Assembly (NCBI GenBank): GCA_963708325.1
Contig: OY970203.1
Coordinates: 2,108,001-2,172,000 of the forward strand
Length of the DNA: 64,000 bases
Reading direction: 5' to 3'
Source: G963708325 sp963708325
Lineage (GTDB): Bacteria; Actinomycetota; Thermoleophilia; Solirubrobacterales; 70-9
Shown here one piece after another: positions 52,553-61,792 of this stretch. The notes below the pieces were generated by a model. It ran no database searches, was not told the origin of the DNA, and saw only the letters and a program-made list of their open reading frames with translations. The position numbers and the translations under genes are program-made. The first letter of the stretch is position 1; each line of letters begins with the position of its first letter.

Positions 52553-53821
52553 ATGGAAGCGCGGCGGAGATCGGCGACCGATGCGCGCGCCGGCGTCCCC
52601 GAGCCCGACCTGCCGGGCCCGTTCCCGGTGGGCCGCTACGCGGGCGGGCTGCGCGAGTTCTTCCGCGACCGGCCGCGGCTGAAGCTGACCGGCGAGGTGG
52701 TGAACTTCGGCACGGCGCGCGGCGGACACGCCTATTTCGAGCTGCGCGACTCCGACGGCGCCGTCCCCTGCGCGATGTGGGCGAGCGACCTCGAGCGGAT
52801 GCGCCTCGCCGACGATGCCCTGCGCGACGGCGTCGAGGTCGTCGTGGCGGGCGGCCCCGACTTCTTCCCCGGAGGGGCGGCCTCGTCGCCGCGGTTCTCG
52901 TTTCGCGTCGACTACGTGCGTCCGGCCGGGGAGGGAGACCTGCTGGCGCGGCTTGCGGCGCTGCGCAGGCAGCTGCGGGGCGAGGGCCTGTTCGAGCCCC
53001 AGAAGCGGCTGCCGCGGCCGCTTCTGCCGCGCAGGATCGGGGTGGTCACCGCCGAGGGCGGGGCGGCGCGGCGCGACCTCGTCGCCGGACTGGAGCGGCG
53101 GGGGTGGCGGGGGACGATCGTCTGGGGGTTCGCGCCGGTGCAGGACCGCCACGCCGCGCCCGCGATCACCCGCGCCGTCCAGGACCTCGCCGCCGTCGGC
53201 GGCGCCGAGACGATCGTCGTCTGCCGCGGCGGCGGCAGCCTGGCCGACCTCTGGGCGTTCTGCGACGAGACGCTCTGCCGCACCGTCGCGTTGCTGGCGG
53301 TGCCGGTGATCAGCGCGGTCGGTCACGAGACCGACGCCACGCTGATCGACGACGTCGCCGCCGTGGCCTGCTCGACGCCCACCCACGCCGCCGAGGCCGC
53401 CGTCCGGCTCGACTGCGACGCTGCCCGTCGGGGCCTGCCCGCCGCCGCCGCTTCGCTCCGCCGCTTCGCCGGCCGGGCGATGAGGGAGCGCTCCCAGCGC
53501 CTGCTCGCCGTCGCCCGCGTGCCGGGCCGCCACCTCGACGCGCACCGCGGCGCGATCCACCAGAAGCTGCGCGAGATCCGCGCCGCCGCCGATCGCGGCG
53601 TCAACGAGCGCCGCCGCGGCGACCTGCGCCGGCGGGCCGAGACCCTGCGCGCGCTCGACCCCGAGCGCACCCTGGAGCGCGGCTACGCCCTGGTCACGGG
53701 CGCCGGGGACGAGCCGGTCAGCGAGGTGGCGGCGGCCCGGTCGGCCCGCCGCGTCGCGATCCGCTTCGCCGACGGCCGCGTCGGGGCCCGGATCGAGGAC
53801 GAGGAAGGGGGCGGGCGGTGA
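52553..53821 (+). CDS. xseA: Exodeoxyribonuclease VII large subunit
   Basis: 422 residues. An N-terminal OB-fold (RPRLKLTGEVVNFGTARGG with HAYFELRDSDGAVPCAMWAS) is followed by the catalytic core: PRRIGVVTAEGGAARRDLVA, VQDLAAVGGAETIVVCRGGG, GGGSLADLWAFCDE and VPVISAVGHETDATLIDDVA. A coiled-coil region with many Arg residues spans the C-terminal third, ending ERTLERGYALVTGAGD. It degrades single-stranded DNA in both directions together with XseB. ATG 52553; GTG of xseB overlaps its stop. The catalytic part is typical; the N-terminal OB-fold lacks some usual leader residues. Confidence 0.93.
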   Translation: MEARRRSATDARAGVPEPDLPGPFPVGRYAGGLREFFRDRPRLKLTGEVVNFGTARGGHAYFELRDSDGAVPCAMWASDLERMRLADDALRDGVEVVVAGGPDFFPGGAASSPRFSFRVDYVRPAGEGDLLARLAALRRQLRGEGLFEPQKRLPRPLLPRRIGVVTAEGGAARRDLVAGLERRGWRGTIVWGFAPVQDRHAAPAITRAVQDLAAVGGAETIVVCRGGGSLADLWAFCDETLCRTVALLAVPVISAVGHETDATLIDDVAAVACSTPTHAAEAAVRLDCDAARRGLPAAAASLRRFAGRAMRERSQRLLAVARVPGRHLDAHRGAIHQKLREIRAAADRGVNERRRGDLRRRAETLRALDPERTLERGYALVTGAGDEPVSEVAAARSARRVAIRFADGRVGARIEDEEGGGR

Positions 53822-54090
53822 GCGCGGAGCCGGAGAGCTACGAGGCCGCGAGCGAGCGGCTGGACGAGATCATCGCCCGGCTCGACTCCGGCAGCGCCGG
53901 CCTGGGCGAGACCCTGGAGCTGTGCCGCGAGGGAAAGGCGCTGGTCGAGTACTGCGCCGCCCAGCTCGACGCCGTCGGTCGCGGTCTCGAGGAGCTGAGG
54001 CTCGACGAGCTGGTGCAGCGCCTCGAGGCGGAACCCGGCGCCGCCGCCTCGCGGCCGCCCGCGCCGGACGCCGACTCCGCGGACGGCTGA
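53818..54090 (+). CDS. xseB: Exodeoxyribonuclease VII small subunit
   Basis: 90 residues. Two helices in the family pattern: SYEAASERLDEIIARLDSGS, AGLGETLELCREGKALVEYC and AAQLDAVGRGLEELRLDELV. Binds the XseA coiled coil to form the Exo VII stalk. GTG 53818 overlaps the xseA stop (GTGA). The acidic/Pro-rich tail beyond residue 70 is longer than usual. It converges on the AddA-like gene by 12 bp. Confidence 0.9.
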   Translation: MSAEPESYEAASERLDEIIARLDSGSAGLGETLELCREGKALVEYCAAQLDAVGRGLEELRLDELVQRLEAEPGAAASRPPAPDADSADG

Positions 54091-54102
54091 GCCAGGGGCC
54101 CG

Positions 54103-57100
54103 CTAGGGCGCCGGGCGCAGCGTCATCTCCTCACCCCAGCTGCACAACCGCTCGCGGGCCGGGCAGTCGTGGCACAGCGCCGCGTGGGGGGCATCGGCGA
54201 CTTCGAAGCGACCGCCGCGAATTCGCGCGACCAGACGCTCCAGGTCGCCGCGGGCGGCGGCGATCGCGTCGGCGTCGAAGTCGAGCAGCACGGGACGGTC
54301 GGCGGCCTCCAGGAACACGTAGGCCGTGCGCACCGGGCCGTTCGCGCCGAACGCCGCCGCCACGGCGTAGACGAAGCGCTGGCCCTCGTAGCCCGCCATC
54401 GCCTCCGCGGGGTCGCCTCCGTCGAGCGCGTTCGTCTTGTAGTCCACCACCAGGCGCTCGCCGCCGGGCAGCTCGGCCAGCAGGTCCAGCTTGCCGCGAA
54501 GCAGGGCTCCGCCGAGCGCGATCGTGAACGGGACCTCGGGTCGCAGGCGGACGTCGCGCCCGCCCAGCTCGGCGCACAGGGGCGAGTCCAGCCAGCGGCC
54601 GACCAGGTCGCCGACGCGGGCGACCTCCGCTGCATCCGCCGCCAGCCCCTCGGCGGCGAGCGCCGCCTCGATCCCGGTCCGGCCGGGCGCGGCCCAGCGG
54701 TTGCGCGCGCTCCAGTCGAGCAGGCCGTGGGCCGCGTTTCCCAGCCCGAAGCGCCGCGCCCGCTCCGCCGCGGCGGCGCCGGCCGCGCCCACGGCGCCCT
54801 CGCCGAGGCCGAGCACCCGCTCGACGTAGAAGCGGTACCCGCAGCGCTCGTAGTCGGATAGGGCGGAGTACGAAAGGCGCGACACGGCCTCCTCGCCGGC
54901 GGCCGCCGGCCGCCCGAGCGGGGGGGCGCCCACGCTCACCGGCTGCCGCTGCCGTTCGGGCCTGCGCCCGGCCGCCAGCAGCTCGGCGGCCGCCTCGGGG
55001 CTTGCCCGGCTGATCCGCACCGCGATCCTGCCGGCCGCGTACTCGCCGCTCGCTCCCGGCCGCGGCGCCGGAGCGGCGACCGACAGCTCGCGGCGGTCCG
55101 GAGAGACGCCGAGGTCGCGCGCGAGCCGCTCGGCGATCGGCCGCATCGCCAGCGTCTCCGGGTCGCAGTCGCCGTCGAGGCGCTCCAGGTTGAGCGAGCC
55201 GCTGAGGATCAGCCGGCGCTTCGCGCGGGTGGCGGCGACGTAGGCGAGACGGCAGGTCTCCTCGCGGTCGGCCTTCGCGGCCTCCAGCTCGAGCCGGTCG
55301 TAGCCGAATATGCCGATCGCCTTGCGTCCCAGACGGGCCAGGCGGATGCCCGCGAGCACGGGGGCGGCGGCCGCGTCCTCCAGCTCCGCGCGGTCGGGGG
55401 CGGCGGCGATCCGGATCGAGGGCGGCCTGCCCCCGGCGAGCAGGTTGCGGCCGAGGTCGGCGACGGCGACGATCGGGAACTCGAGCCCCTTGGCGCTGTG
55501 GACGGTCATCACCCGCACGCCGCCCTGATGCTCGGCCTCGGTCGCGGCCTCGCCGTCGCGCACGTCCCGGCCGGTGCGCTCGGCGACGAACTCGAGGAAG
55601 CCGCGCAGGTCCCTGCCCTCGTGCGCCTCGTACTCGCGGGCCAGGCGCATCAGCTTGCGCACGTTCGCCAGCCGGCGCCGCCCCCGCGACTTCGCCAGCG
55701 CGGCGAGGTCGTAGCCGAAGTCGGATGCGGCACGCTCGACCAGCTGCTCGAGCCCCAGCCGGCCGCCCAGCTCGCGCAGCGAGTCGAGCCGCTCGCGGAA
55801 CAGGGAGAGCTTCGCCACCTCCTCGGCGGGGATCGCGGCCGCGGCCCCCGGGTCCCCGTGGTCGTCGCCGGCGTCCTCCCCGGGATCGCCGTCGAGGGTG
55901 AGCTGGCCGTCGCCGCGGCTCGCCGGCTCGGCGGCCGTCAGGCGCTCGATTCGCGGCCACAGATGGCGGCCGCCGCCGGTGGCCAGGCGCAGCAGCCAGA
56001 GCGTGTCCGGGAGCACCCCGCAGGCCGGCGAGGCGAGCGCGCCGAGCAGGCACTCGTCGTCGAGCGGGTTGGCGATCGCTCCCAGCAGCTGGCGCAGGTC
56101 CTCCACCTGCTGCTGGGACCAGTAGCCGTGGCCGCCGACGACATAGGGGTCGAGCCCGGCGCCGTGAAGCGCCTCCTCGTAGGCGGCGACGTGCGTGGTC
56201 GCCCGCAGCAGCACGACCATCTCGCCCGGCGACTCGCCGGCGTCTGCCAGCTCGCGAAGCCGCAGCGCCAGCAGCCGCGCCTCGGCGAGCACCCGTGCGG
56301 GCGTGGTCGCGTCGGTCGGGGGGTCGAGGTCGATCCCCTCGTCGCCCCATCTCCGCTCGTCGGTGAGCAGCAGCTCGACCGCCGGCTCGCCCTCCTGTGC
56401 GCGGTCCGGCGCGGCGCCGACGGTGAGCGGCCGGTGGCCGGGCAGCAGGGAGCCGCCGAGCGCGTTCACCGCGGCGACGACCTCCGGGGCGGAGCGGAAG
56501 TTGCCGCTCAGCCGCAGCACCCCGGCCTCGCCGCCGGGACGCGCCTCGAAGCGCTCGCGCTCGGCCCGGAACACCTCCAGGTCGGCGTGACGGAAGCCGT
56601 AGATCGACTGGAACTCGTCGCCGACCGCGAACAACCTCGTCTCGGGGCCGCGAAGCTGCTCGATCAGCATCAGCTGAAGCGCGTTGGTGTCCTGGAACTC
56701 GTCCACGAGGATGTGGCGGAACCGCTCCCGGTAGCGCTCCCCGATCGCGTCGTGCTCGCGCAGCAGGCGCACGGCGCCGAGCTGAAGGTCCTCGAAGTCG
56801 AGCCCCGATCGGGCCGATTTCAGCGCCTCGTAGCGGCGGTCGAACAGGCCGAGCAGCTCGCGGATCGACTCGTAGGCGTCCTCGCTCTCACGCTCGGCGA
56901 CCGCGACGATCGCCGCCGCGAGCGCCTCCTGCCAGGCGACCACGACGGGGACGGCGAACCGCTTGGCGGTGGAGCTGAAGCGAAGCCGCTCCAGCTCGCC
57001 CGAGCCGGGCAGGCGCCCCCCGCCCGCCGCGGCCAGCGAGCGCGACGCCTCGATCTTGTCGCGGTAGCGGGCGGCGTGGGGGCCGGGCGCGCCGTCGGTC

Positions 57101-57774
57101 TCCGCCAGCGCGGCCTCGGCGGCGGCGCCCAGCCTCGCCAGCAGGGCCTCGGCGTCGGCCGGGGGCGGTGGGGGCGGCAGCTGCGGCGACTCCCGGCCCA
57201 TGCTGCGCAGCTCGTCGTGCGCCGCCGTCACCATGCCGCGAAGCCCCGGGACGCGGAACGCAGCCGCCAGCCGAGCGCGCTCGACGCTGTCGCCGGCGAG
57301 GAAGTCCTCGAAAGCGGCCTCGAAGGCGGTCGCCGCAAGGCGCTCCGCCTCCGACGCGTCGATAACGCGAAAGCCGGGATCGAGCCCGGCGGCGACCGGG
57401 TGCGCCCGCAGCAGGCGCTGGCAGAAGCCGTGGATCGTCGAGATCCAGCCGGACTCGACGGCGCGCCCCGCGTCGCGCAGCGCAATGCGGCGGTCGGGAT
57501 CGCGTTCGGCCTCGGCGCGGCGGCGGATCTCCCGCCGGATTCGATCCGCCAGCTCCGCCGCGGCGCGCTCGGTGAAGGTGAACGCGAGCACGGCGTCCAC
57601 CGGCACCAGGTCGTCGCAGACAGCGGCGCAGTAGCGGTCGACCAGCACCCGCGTCTTGCCGGTTCCGGCGCCCGCCTCGAGGAAGACGTCGCGGTCGCGC
57701 GCCTCGATCGCGGCGTCCTGCTCCGGCGTGCCGCCGGCGAGGGCGCTCTCGGCGGCGACTGGCGACGCGCTCAC
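54103..57774 (-). CDS. UvrD-type helicase-nuclease, AddA-like
   Basis: 1223 residues. N-terminal SF1A helicase: Walker A LEAGAGTGKTRVLVDRYC (A34-T41), AFTFTERAAAELADRIRREI, Walker B HILVDEFQDTNALQLMLIEQ, RVMTVHSAKGLEFPIVAVAD (motif V/VI region) and VAATRAKRRL. The C-terminal PD-(D/E)XK nuclease has LLRGKLDLLAELPGGERLVV then DYKTNALDGGD. A four-Cys iron-staple pattern is visible: one Cys before the nuclease (SDYERCGYRFYVER) and CHDCPARERLC at the end, a feature usually reported for the AddB-type subunit. Forms with the upstream gene a two-subunit recombinational-repair helicase-nuclease (AddAB/AdnAB role). GTG 57774 overlaps the upstream stop. Confidence 0.85.
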   Translation of the reverse strand: MSASPVAAESALAGGTPEQDAAIEARDRDVFLEAGAGTGKTRVLVDRYCAAVCDDLVPVDAVLAFTFTERAAAELADRIRREIRRRAEAERDPDRRIALRDAGRAVESGWISTIHGFCQRLLRAHPVAAGLDPGFRVIDASEAERLAATAFEAAFEDFLAGDSVERARLAAAFRVPGLRGMVTAAHDELRSMGRESPQLPPPPPPADAEALLARLGAAAEAALAETDGAPGPHAARYRDKIEASRSLAAAGGGRLPGSGELERLRFSSTAKRFAVPVVVAWQEALAAAIVAVAERESEDAYESIRELLGLFDRRYEALKSARSGLDFEDLQLGAVRLLREHDAIGERYRERFRHILVDEFQDTNALQLMLIEQLRGPETRLFAVGDEFQSIYGFRHADLEVFRAERERFEARPGGEAGVLRLSGNFRSAPEVVAAVNALGGSLLPGHRPLTVGAAPDRAQEGEPAVELLLTDERRWGDEGIDLDPPTDATTPARVLAEARLLALRLRELADAGESPGEMVVLLRATTHVAAYEEALHGAGLDPYVVGGHGYWSQQQVEDLRQLLGAIANPLDDECLLGALASPACGVLPDTLWLLRLATGGGRHLWPRIERLTAAEPASRGDGQLTLDGDPGEDAGDDHGDPGAAAAIPAEEVAKLSLFRERLDSLRELGGRLGLEQLVERAASDFGYDLAALAKSRGRRRLANVRKLMRLAREYEAHEGRDLRGFLEFVAERTGRDVRDGEAATEAEHQGGVRVMTVHSAKGLEFPIVAVADLGRNLLAGGRPPSIRIAAAPDRAELEDAAAAPVLAGIRLARLGRKAIGIFGYDRLELEAAKADREETCRLAYVAATRAKRRLILSGSLNLERLDGDCDPETLAMRPIAERLARDLGVSPDRRELSVAAPAPRPGASGEYAAGRIAVRISRASPEAAAELLAAGRRPERQRQPVSVGAPPLGRPAAAGEEAVSRLSYSALSDYERCGYRFYVERVLGLGEGAVGAAGAAAAERARRFGLGNAAHGLLDWSARNRWAAPGRTGIEAALAAEGLAADAAEVARVGDLVGRWLDSPLCAELGGRDVRLRPEVPFTIALGGALLRGKLDLLAELPGGERLVVDYKTNALDGGDPAEAMAGYEGQRFVYAVAAAFGANGPVRTAYVFLEAADRPVLLDFDADAIAAARGDLERLVARIRGGRFEVADAPHAALCHDCPARERLCSWGEEMTLRPAP

Positions 57775-60773
57775 CGTGCCTCCTCCTCGGCCTCGGCGTC
57801 GAGCTCGTCCTCCGGGGCGGCGCGCTCGCGACGGCAGATCGGCTGGTAGGCGCACCAGGAGGGGCAGGTGCCGTCGATCGGGTCACGGGCGATCGTCCCG
57901 GCGCGCATCGCGGCGACGATCCCGGTGGCGCGGGAGACCGCGCCGGAAACGCGCTCGTCGAACTCGCGGTCGTCCACGTGGTCCCTCGCCGCGATCGGCT
58001 CCCCGGCGAGCAGGCCGTCTCGCTCCTCGGCGCGGGCGAGGCCGCGCGCCTCGAAACCCTCCCCGGCGCCGAGCGGGTGGTAGACGGCGCCGAGCGGCTC
58101 GATTCCCCACAGCGACAGCGCCCGCGTGTACAGCTGCAGCTGGAGCTTGCCCTCCTTCAGCAGGTTGGCGCCGATCGTCGCCCGAGGCGAGATCTTGTAG
58201 TCCGTGATCAGCCCGCGGCGGCCGTCCGCGCTGACGTCGACGCGGTCAATCGAGCCGTGCAGCCGAAACTCGCCCAGGTCCAGCTCCGAGATGGCGTCGT
58301 CGCGTCCGCCGAAGCCCGCCTCGAGCAGCTCCGGCAGCGGGCGCAGCGCGGTCTCGCGAAGCGCCTCGCGCTCGAGGTGCCCGCGGACGAGCGCCAGCAG
58401 CCTCTCGCGGGCCGCCTTCGCGGCGGCGCCGGCCCCGCCCAGCTCGCTCTCCGCAAGCGCCGCGTCGAGCAGCTCCCCGGCGCGCCGCAGCCAGCTCGTC
58501 AGGGTGTCGGGACGGGGGAGCGGTCCGTCCGCCGGCGGATCGGCGTAGAGGCGCTGCAGGGCGCGGTGGACGACCCCGCCCTGGATCAGGCTCTCGGACT
58601 TGGGCTCGAGGTTCTGGGGCGCAAGCTCGTGGTCCACGAACCACCGGTACGGGCACACCGCATAGCCCTCCAGGGTCGAGGCGCCGAAGCCGTCGCGGTC
58701 CCGCAACCGCTCCAGGACCGGCTCCAGGGTCAGGGGGCCGGGAAGGAAGGCGGCGCGGGCGCGGGCCTCCTCCACGGTGGCGCCGAGCTCGGCGGCCTGC
58801 GCGCCATCCAGCTCGAGGGCGGCGAGCGCCTCGGCGGCCGCCGGCCCGAGCGCAGCCAGCGACCGCGCCAGCTCACCCTCGCTGGGGGCGTCCTGGGGGG
58901 CGAAGACGACGTCGCCGAGGCCGCGGCGGCGGACCGGCGGCGCGGACCCGTTGGCGGATCCATCCAGAAGGTCGAGCACCTCCTCGACGAAGATGGACGG
59001 ATCGCGGGCGCGGCCGTCCTCGTCCACGTCGCTGAACGACAGGTGGAGGCGCCGGGTCGGGCGCGACACGCAGGCGTGGAAGAGGTAGCGCTCCTCGTCC
59101 TCGGGGGCGCTGCGCTCCGGCAGACCGAGCTGGGCGCGCCGGTCGTCGGAGAGAAACGGGTCGTCGGATCCCCGCCGCGGGAAGTCGCCCTGCTGGAGCG
59201 AGCCGACGAAGACGTGCTCGAATCGGCGGGCGCGGACGCGATAGGGGCTGACCACGCGGACGCGGCCCTCGGCGGGCCCCTGCCAGATCCTCACGCGCAG
59301 GCCCTCGATCGCCGCCGCAGCCTCGGCGGGACCGCGCCCCGCCTCGATCCCCGCCAGCTCGGCGACCTGCGCGAGCGACGCGGCGACGGCGGCGGCCGCG
59401 CGCACCTCCAGGCGGTCGGCGCCGGAGACCCGCGCGGCCGAGCGCTCGTGCGGGCGCTCGGCGAGGTTACGGGCGATCCGCGCCAGCGTCTCGAGGAAGC
59501 CGGCGCCGTCGCCGGCCTCCCTCAGGGCGTCGAGCTCCCACAGGTCGCCCTTCCAGGCGACCAGCGCCCCGTCGGCATCGCGGATCCGGTCGCGGCGGAC
59601 GCTTCGCTCCAGCCAGTCGACCGACGCCGGCGCCGCGCGTCCGGGCGCGCGCAGGTAGGCGACCACGTCGCCGGGCGAGCCGTCTCCCGCCGCCAGCCGC
59701 AGAAGCGCCAGCAGCGCCGTGCCGACGGCGGTCCGGGCAACGGGGATGCCGGCGTCGCATGCGACCGGGATCGCGTAGGAGGAGAGGACCTGGTCGTAGA
59801 GCGGGCCCTGCGCGTCGGGGTCTCGCAGGACAACAGCGATCGCGTCGGGAGGGATGCCGTCCGCCAGTAGGGCGGCGATCTCGGCCCCGATCAGCTCGGC
59901 CTCGCTGCGCGCTCCGGAGGCCTTCAGCAGCCGCAGCCCGTCGTCCGGCGCGATCCGGGGGGCGGAGTCGGCGAGCAGCTGGCGCTCGAGATGGTGAAGG
60001 GTGCGGCTGCTCGTATAGGCCGGGTCGGGCTCGGTCGCCACCTCGGATGCGGGACCGAGGTCTCGCAGCTCGGCGAGCAGGCGGGCGCGGGCGGCCATCG
60101 CCGCGCGGTCCTCGAAGGTGATCGCGACCGTCACCTCGCTCGCCGCGGCCAGGGCGGCCACCAGGTGGAGCTGCTCGGCCGTCAGGTCGTCGAACCCGTA
60201 GAGAAGGACCGGCCGGCGCCCCCAGGAGTCGGGCGCGGCTCGAAGGGCGGCGGTGGCGGCGGCGGCGAGGACGTGTCCGTCGCTGCGCGAGAGCTCGTCC
60301 CGCACCGCCTCGTAGGCCGCGAACAGCGCGGCGATCTCCTCCAGGTAGGGGTCGCCCTCGGCGTTTTGCGTCACGGTGGGGGAGTCCAGTGCGGCGGCCT
60401 GCAGCTCCCCGATCAGCCGCTCGAGCGCGGGGCCGAACCCGGGGCGCTGCGACGAGCGGGCGAGTATCCGCAGCCGGGTCCGACGCACGGCATCCCGGAC
60501 GGCGGCCAGCCTCTGCGCCGCCTGCAGCGCCGGGGCGACCTCGGCCCCCGCTCCGGTGGCCGACGCCACGGCGTCGAATAGCGAGCTGAACGTCCCGACC
60601 GAGCCGCCGAGCACTGTGCGGCCCCCCGCGCACAGCTCCCGCTCGAAGCGGTCGGCGTCGTCCACCGTGGGGACGACCAGGACCGGATCGTGACCGAGGG
60701 CGTCCTCGAACCCGCGCCGGACCAGGCCGGCGCGGCCGGAGTTCGGCGGGCCGACGATCAGCCGCAGCGGCAC
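57771..60773 (-). CDS. AddB-like nuclease subunit with degenerate Walker A
   Basis: 1000 residues from GTG 60773 (GGGGGA just upstream). The N-terminal helicase-like region starts LRLIVGPPNSGRAGLVRRGF: the Walker A Lys is replaced by Arg (GPPNSGRA, ~8-15), so ATP hydrolysis by this subunit is doubtful. Helicase-like folds continue with VAVVLRDPDAQGPLYDQVLS, VFVGSLQQGDFPRRGSDDPF and ERYLFHACVSRPTRRLHLSF. The C-terminal PD-(D/E)XK nuclease has LHGSIDRVDVSADGRRGLIT then DYKISPR, with iron-staple Cys in GYAVCPYRW and CPSWCAYQPIC. It fits AddB. The stop overlaps the start of the AddA-like gene. Confidence 0.82.
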   Translation of the reverse strand: MPLRLIVGPPNSGRAGLVRRGFEDALGHDPVLVVPTVDDADRFERELCAGGRTVLGGSVGTFSSLFDAVASATGAGAEVAPALQAAQRLAAVRDAVRRTRLRILARSSQRPGFGPALERLIGELQAAALDSPTVTQNAEGDPYLEEIAALFAAYEAVRDELSRSDGHVLAAAATAALRAAPDSWGRRPVLLYGFDDLTAEQLHLVAALAAASEVTVAITFEDRAAMAARARLLAELRDLGPASEVATEPDPAYTSSRTLHHLERQLLADSAPRIAPDDGLRLLKASGARSEAELIGAEIAALLADGIPPDAIAVVLRDPDAQGPLYDQVLSSYAIPVACDAGIPVARTAVGTALLALLRLAAGDGSPGDVVAYLRAPGRAAPASVDWLERSVRRDRIRDADGALVAWKGDLWELDALREAGDGAGFLETLARIARNLAERPHERSAARVSGADRLEVRAAAAVAASLAQVAELAGIEAGRGPAEAAAAIEGLRVRIWQGPAEGRVRVVSPYRVRARRFEHVFVGSLQQGDFPRRGSDDPFLSDDRRAQLGLPERSAPEDEERYLFHACVSRPTRRLHLSFSDVDEDGRARDPSIFVEEVLDLLDGSANGSAPPVRRRGLGDVVFAPQDAPSEGELARSLAALGPAAAEALAALELDGAQAAELGATVEEARARAAFLPGPLTLEPVLERLRDRDGFGASTLEGYAVCPYRWFVDHELAPQNLEPKSESLIQGGVVHRALQRLYADPPADGPLPRPDTLTSWLRRAGELLDAALAESELGGAGAAAKAARERLLALVRGHLEREALRETALRPLPELLEAGFGGRDDAISELDLGEFRLHGSIDRVDVSADGRRGLITDYKISPRATIGANLLKEGKLQLQLYTRALSLWGIEPLGAVYHPLGAGEGFEARGLARAEERDGLLAGEPIAARDHVDDREFDERVSGAVSRATGIVAAMRAGTIARDPIDGTCPSWCAYQPICRRERAAPEDELDAEAEEEAR

Positions 60774-60924
60774 CTTTTTCCCCCGTCGGGCATCGGCGGC
60801 CCAGAATACGCCCGCCGCTGGCGGCACCCGGGTGCGCGCACGTAGCGGGTTCGCGGGCTCGTTTTGCCGTCGGCGGGCGACTCTATCTTCAGCTCGAGTC
60901 CGGCCTGCACACCAAAGGAGTCGC

Positions 60925-61380
60925 ATGGGACTTTGCTTTCTTGACCCCGCCGACGCCGTTCGCGCGATCGCCGATTCGATCGGCCGCGAGGCGCGCCGGC
61001 AGCTGCTGGGCGAGGCCGTGCGCGCGTGGGTGGACGAGATCCCCGACGACGAGCTGGAGTTCCACTACGCGAAGGCGATCTCCGAGCTCGACGACGACGA
61101 CCTCTCGATGCTCGCCGCCTGGCATACCTCGATGGAGGTCGGTCAGCCGATCCCCAACCGCGACTTCCTGATGGGCGCGTTCGGCTCGCTCGGCGAGTAC
61201 CGCCGCGAGGCGCTCAAGCTCGCCGCCGGCTTCCGCGGCGAGGAGGCCGTGGATCGCGGCGTCACCGAGGAGCGAGCCCTGGAGACGGTGCTGGAATGGC
61301 TGTCGCCGCCGCGGGTGATGGAGCTGGCCGTGGAGGCAGTCGACCTCTACGTCTGGGACCGCGCCGGCGGCGACAACTGA
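60925..61380 (+). CDS. Conserved hypothetical acidic helical protein
   Basis: 151 residues from ATG 60925 (ribosome site AAAGGAG, 4 bp spacing). Helical throughout: FLDPADAVRAIADSIGREAR, RQLLGEAVRAWVDEIPDDEL, a central AWHTSMEVGQPIPNRDFLMG and EERALETVLEWLSPPRVMEL. Strongly acidic, no signal or TM. Family not recognised. Divergent from the AddB-like gene by 151 bp. Confidence 0.7.
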   Translation: MGLCFLDPADAVRAIADSIGREARRQLLGEAVRAWVDEIPDDELEFHYAKAISELDDDDLSMLAAWHTSMEVGQPIPNRDFLMGAFGSLGEYRREALKLAAGFRGEEAVDRGVTEERALETVLEWLSPPRVMELAVEAVDLYVWDRAGGDN

Positions 61381-61425
61381 GCCCGGCGGCCAGGAGCGGC
61401 CGTCCCGGCTCGGCACACTCTGCGC

Positions 61426-61785
61426 GTGATTCGTGCGGAGGGCTCTGTCACAATCGCCCCGGTGGACGAGGTCCTCAGGCGCATCGACGAGCACATGGCC
61501 CGCGGCAACGAGCACATGGCTCGGGGCAACGACCTGATGGCTCGAGGGAATGAGCTGATGGACGATGTGCGCGAGGAGATGCGCCTCAATCGTGAGGAGA
61601 TTCGTCGCAACCGGGAAGCGTTCGAGCTGCACAAGATGGCGATGGCGGAGATGCTCGATACGAACAGGCGCGCCACGGACACCATGATCGAGCGGCTCAA
61701 CGACCTGGGCGAGGAGGTTCGTGCCCAGACCCGCGCGATCTTCAGGCTGATCGACCGCCTCGACGGCGGCGCGGCCACGGCCTGA
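61426..61785 (+). CDS. Small coiled-coil protein with heptad repeat
   Basis: 119 residues from GTG 61426. Residues 22-42 are three 7-residue units, EHMARGN-EHMARGN-DLMARGN, encoded by 21-bp repeats at 61489-61551, followed by ELMDDVREEMRLNREEIRRN and further heptads (EMLDTNRRATDTMIERLNDL, GEEVRAQTRAIFRLIDRLDG). It is predicted to be a continuous coiled coil, possibly a cytoskeletal or partner-binding protein; function unknown. Confidence 0.6.
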   Translation: MIRAEGSVTIAPVDEVLRRIDEHMARGNEHMARGNDLMARGNELMDDVREEMRLNREEIRRNREAFELHKMAMAEMLDTNRRATDTMIERLNDLGEEVRAQTRAIFRLIDRLDGGAATA

Positions 61786-61792
61786 CGGGCGG

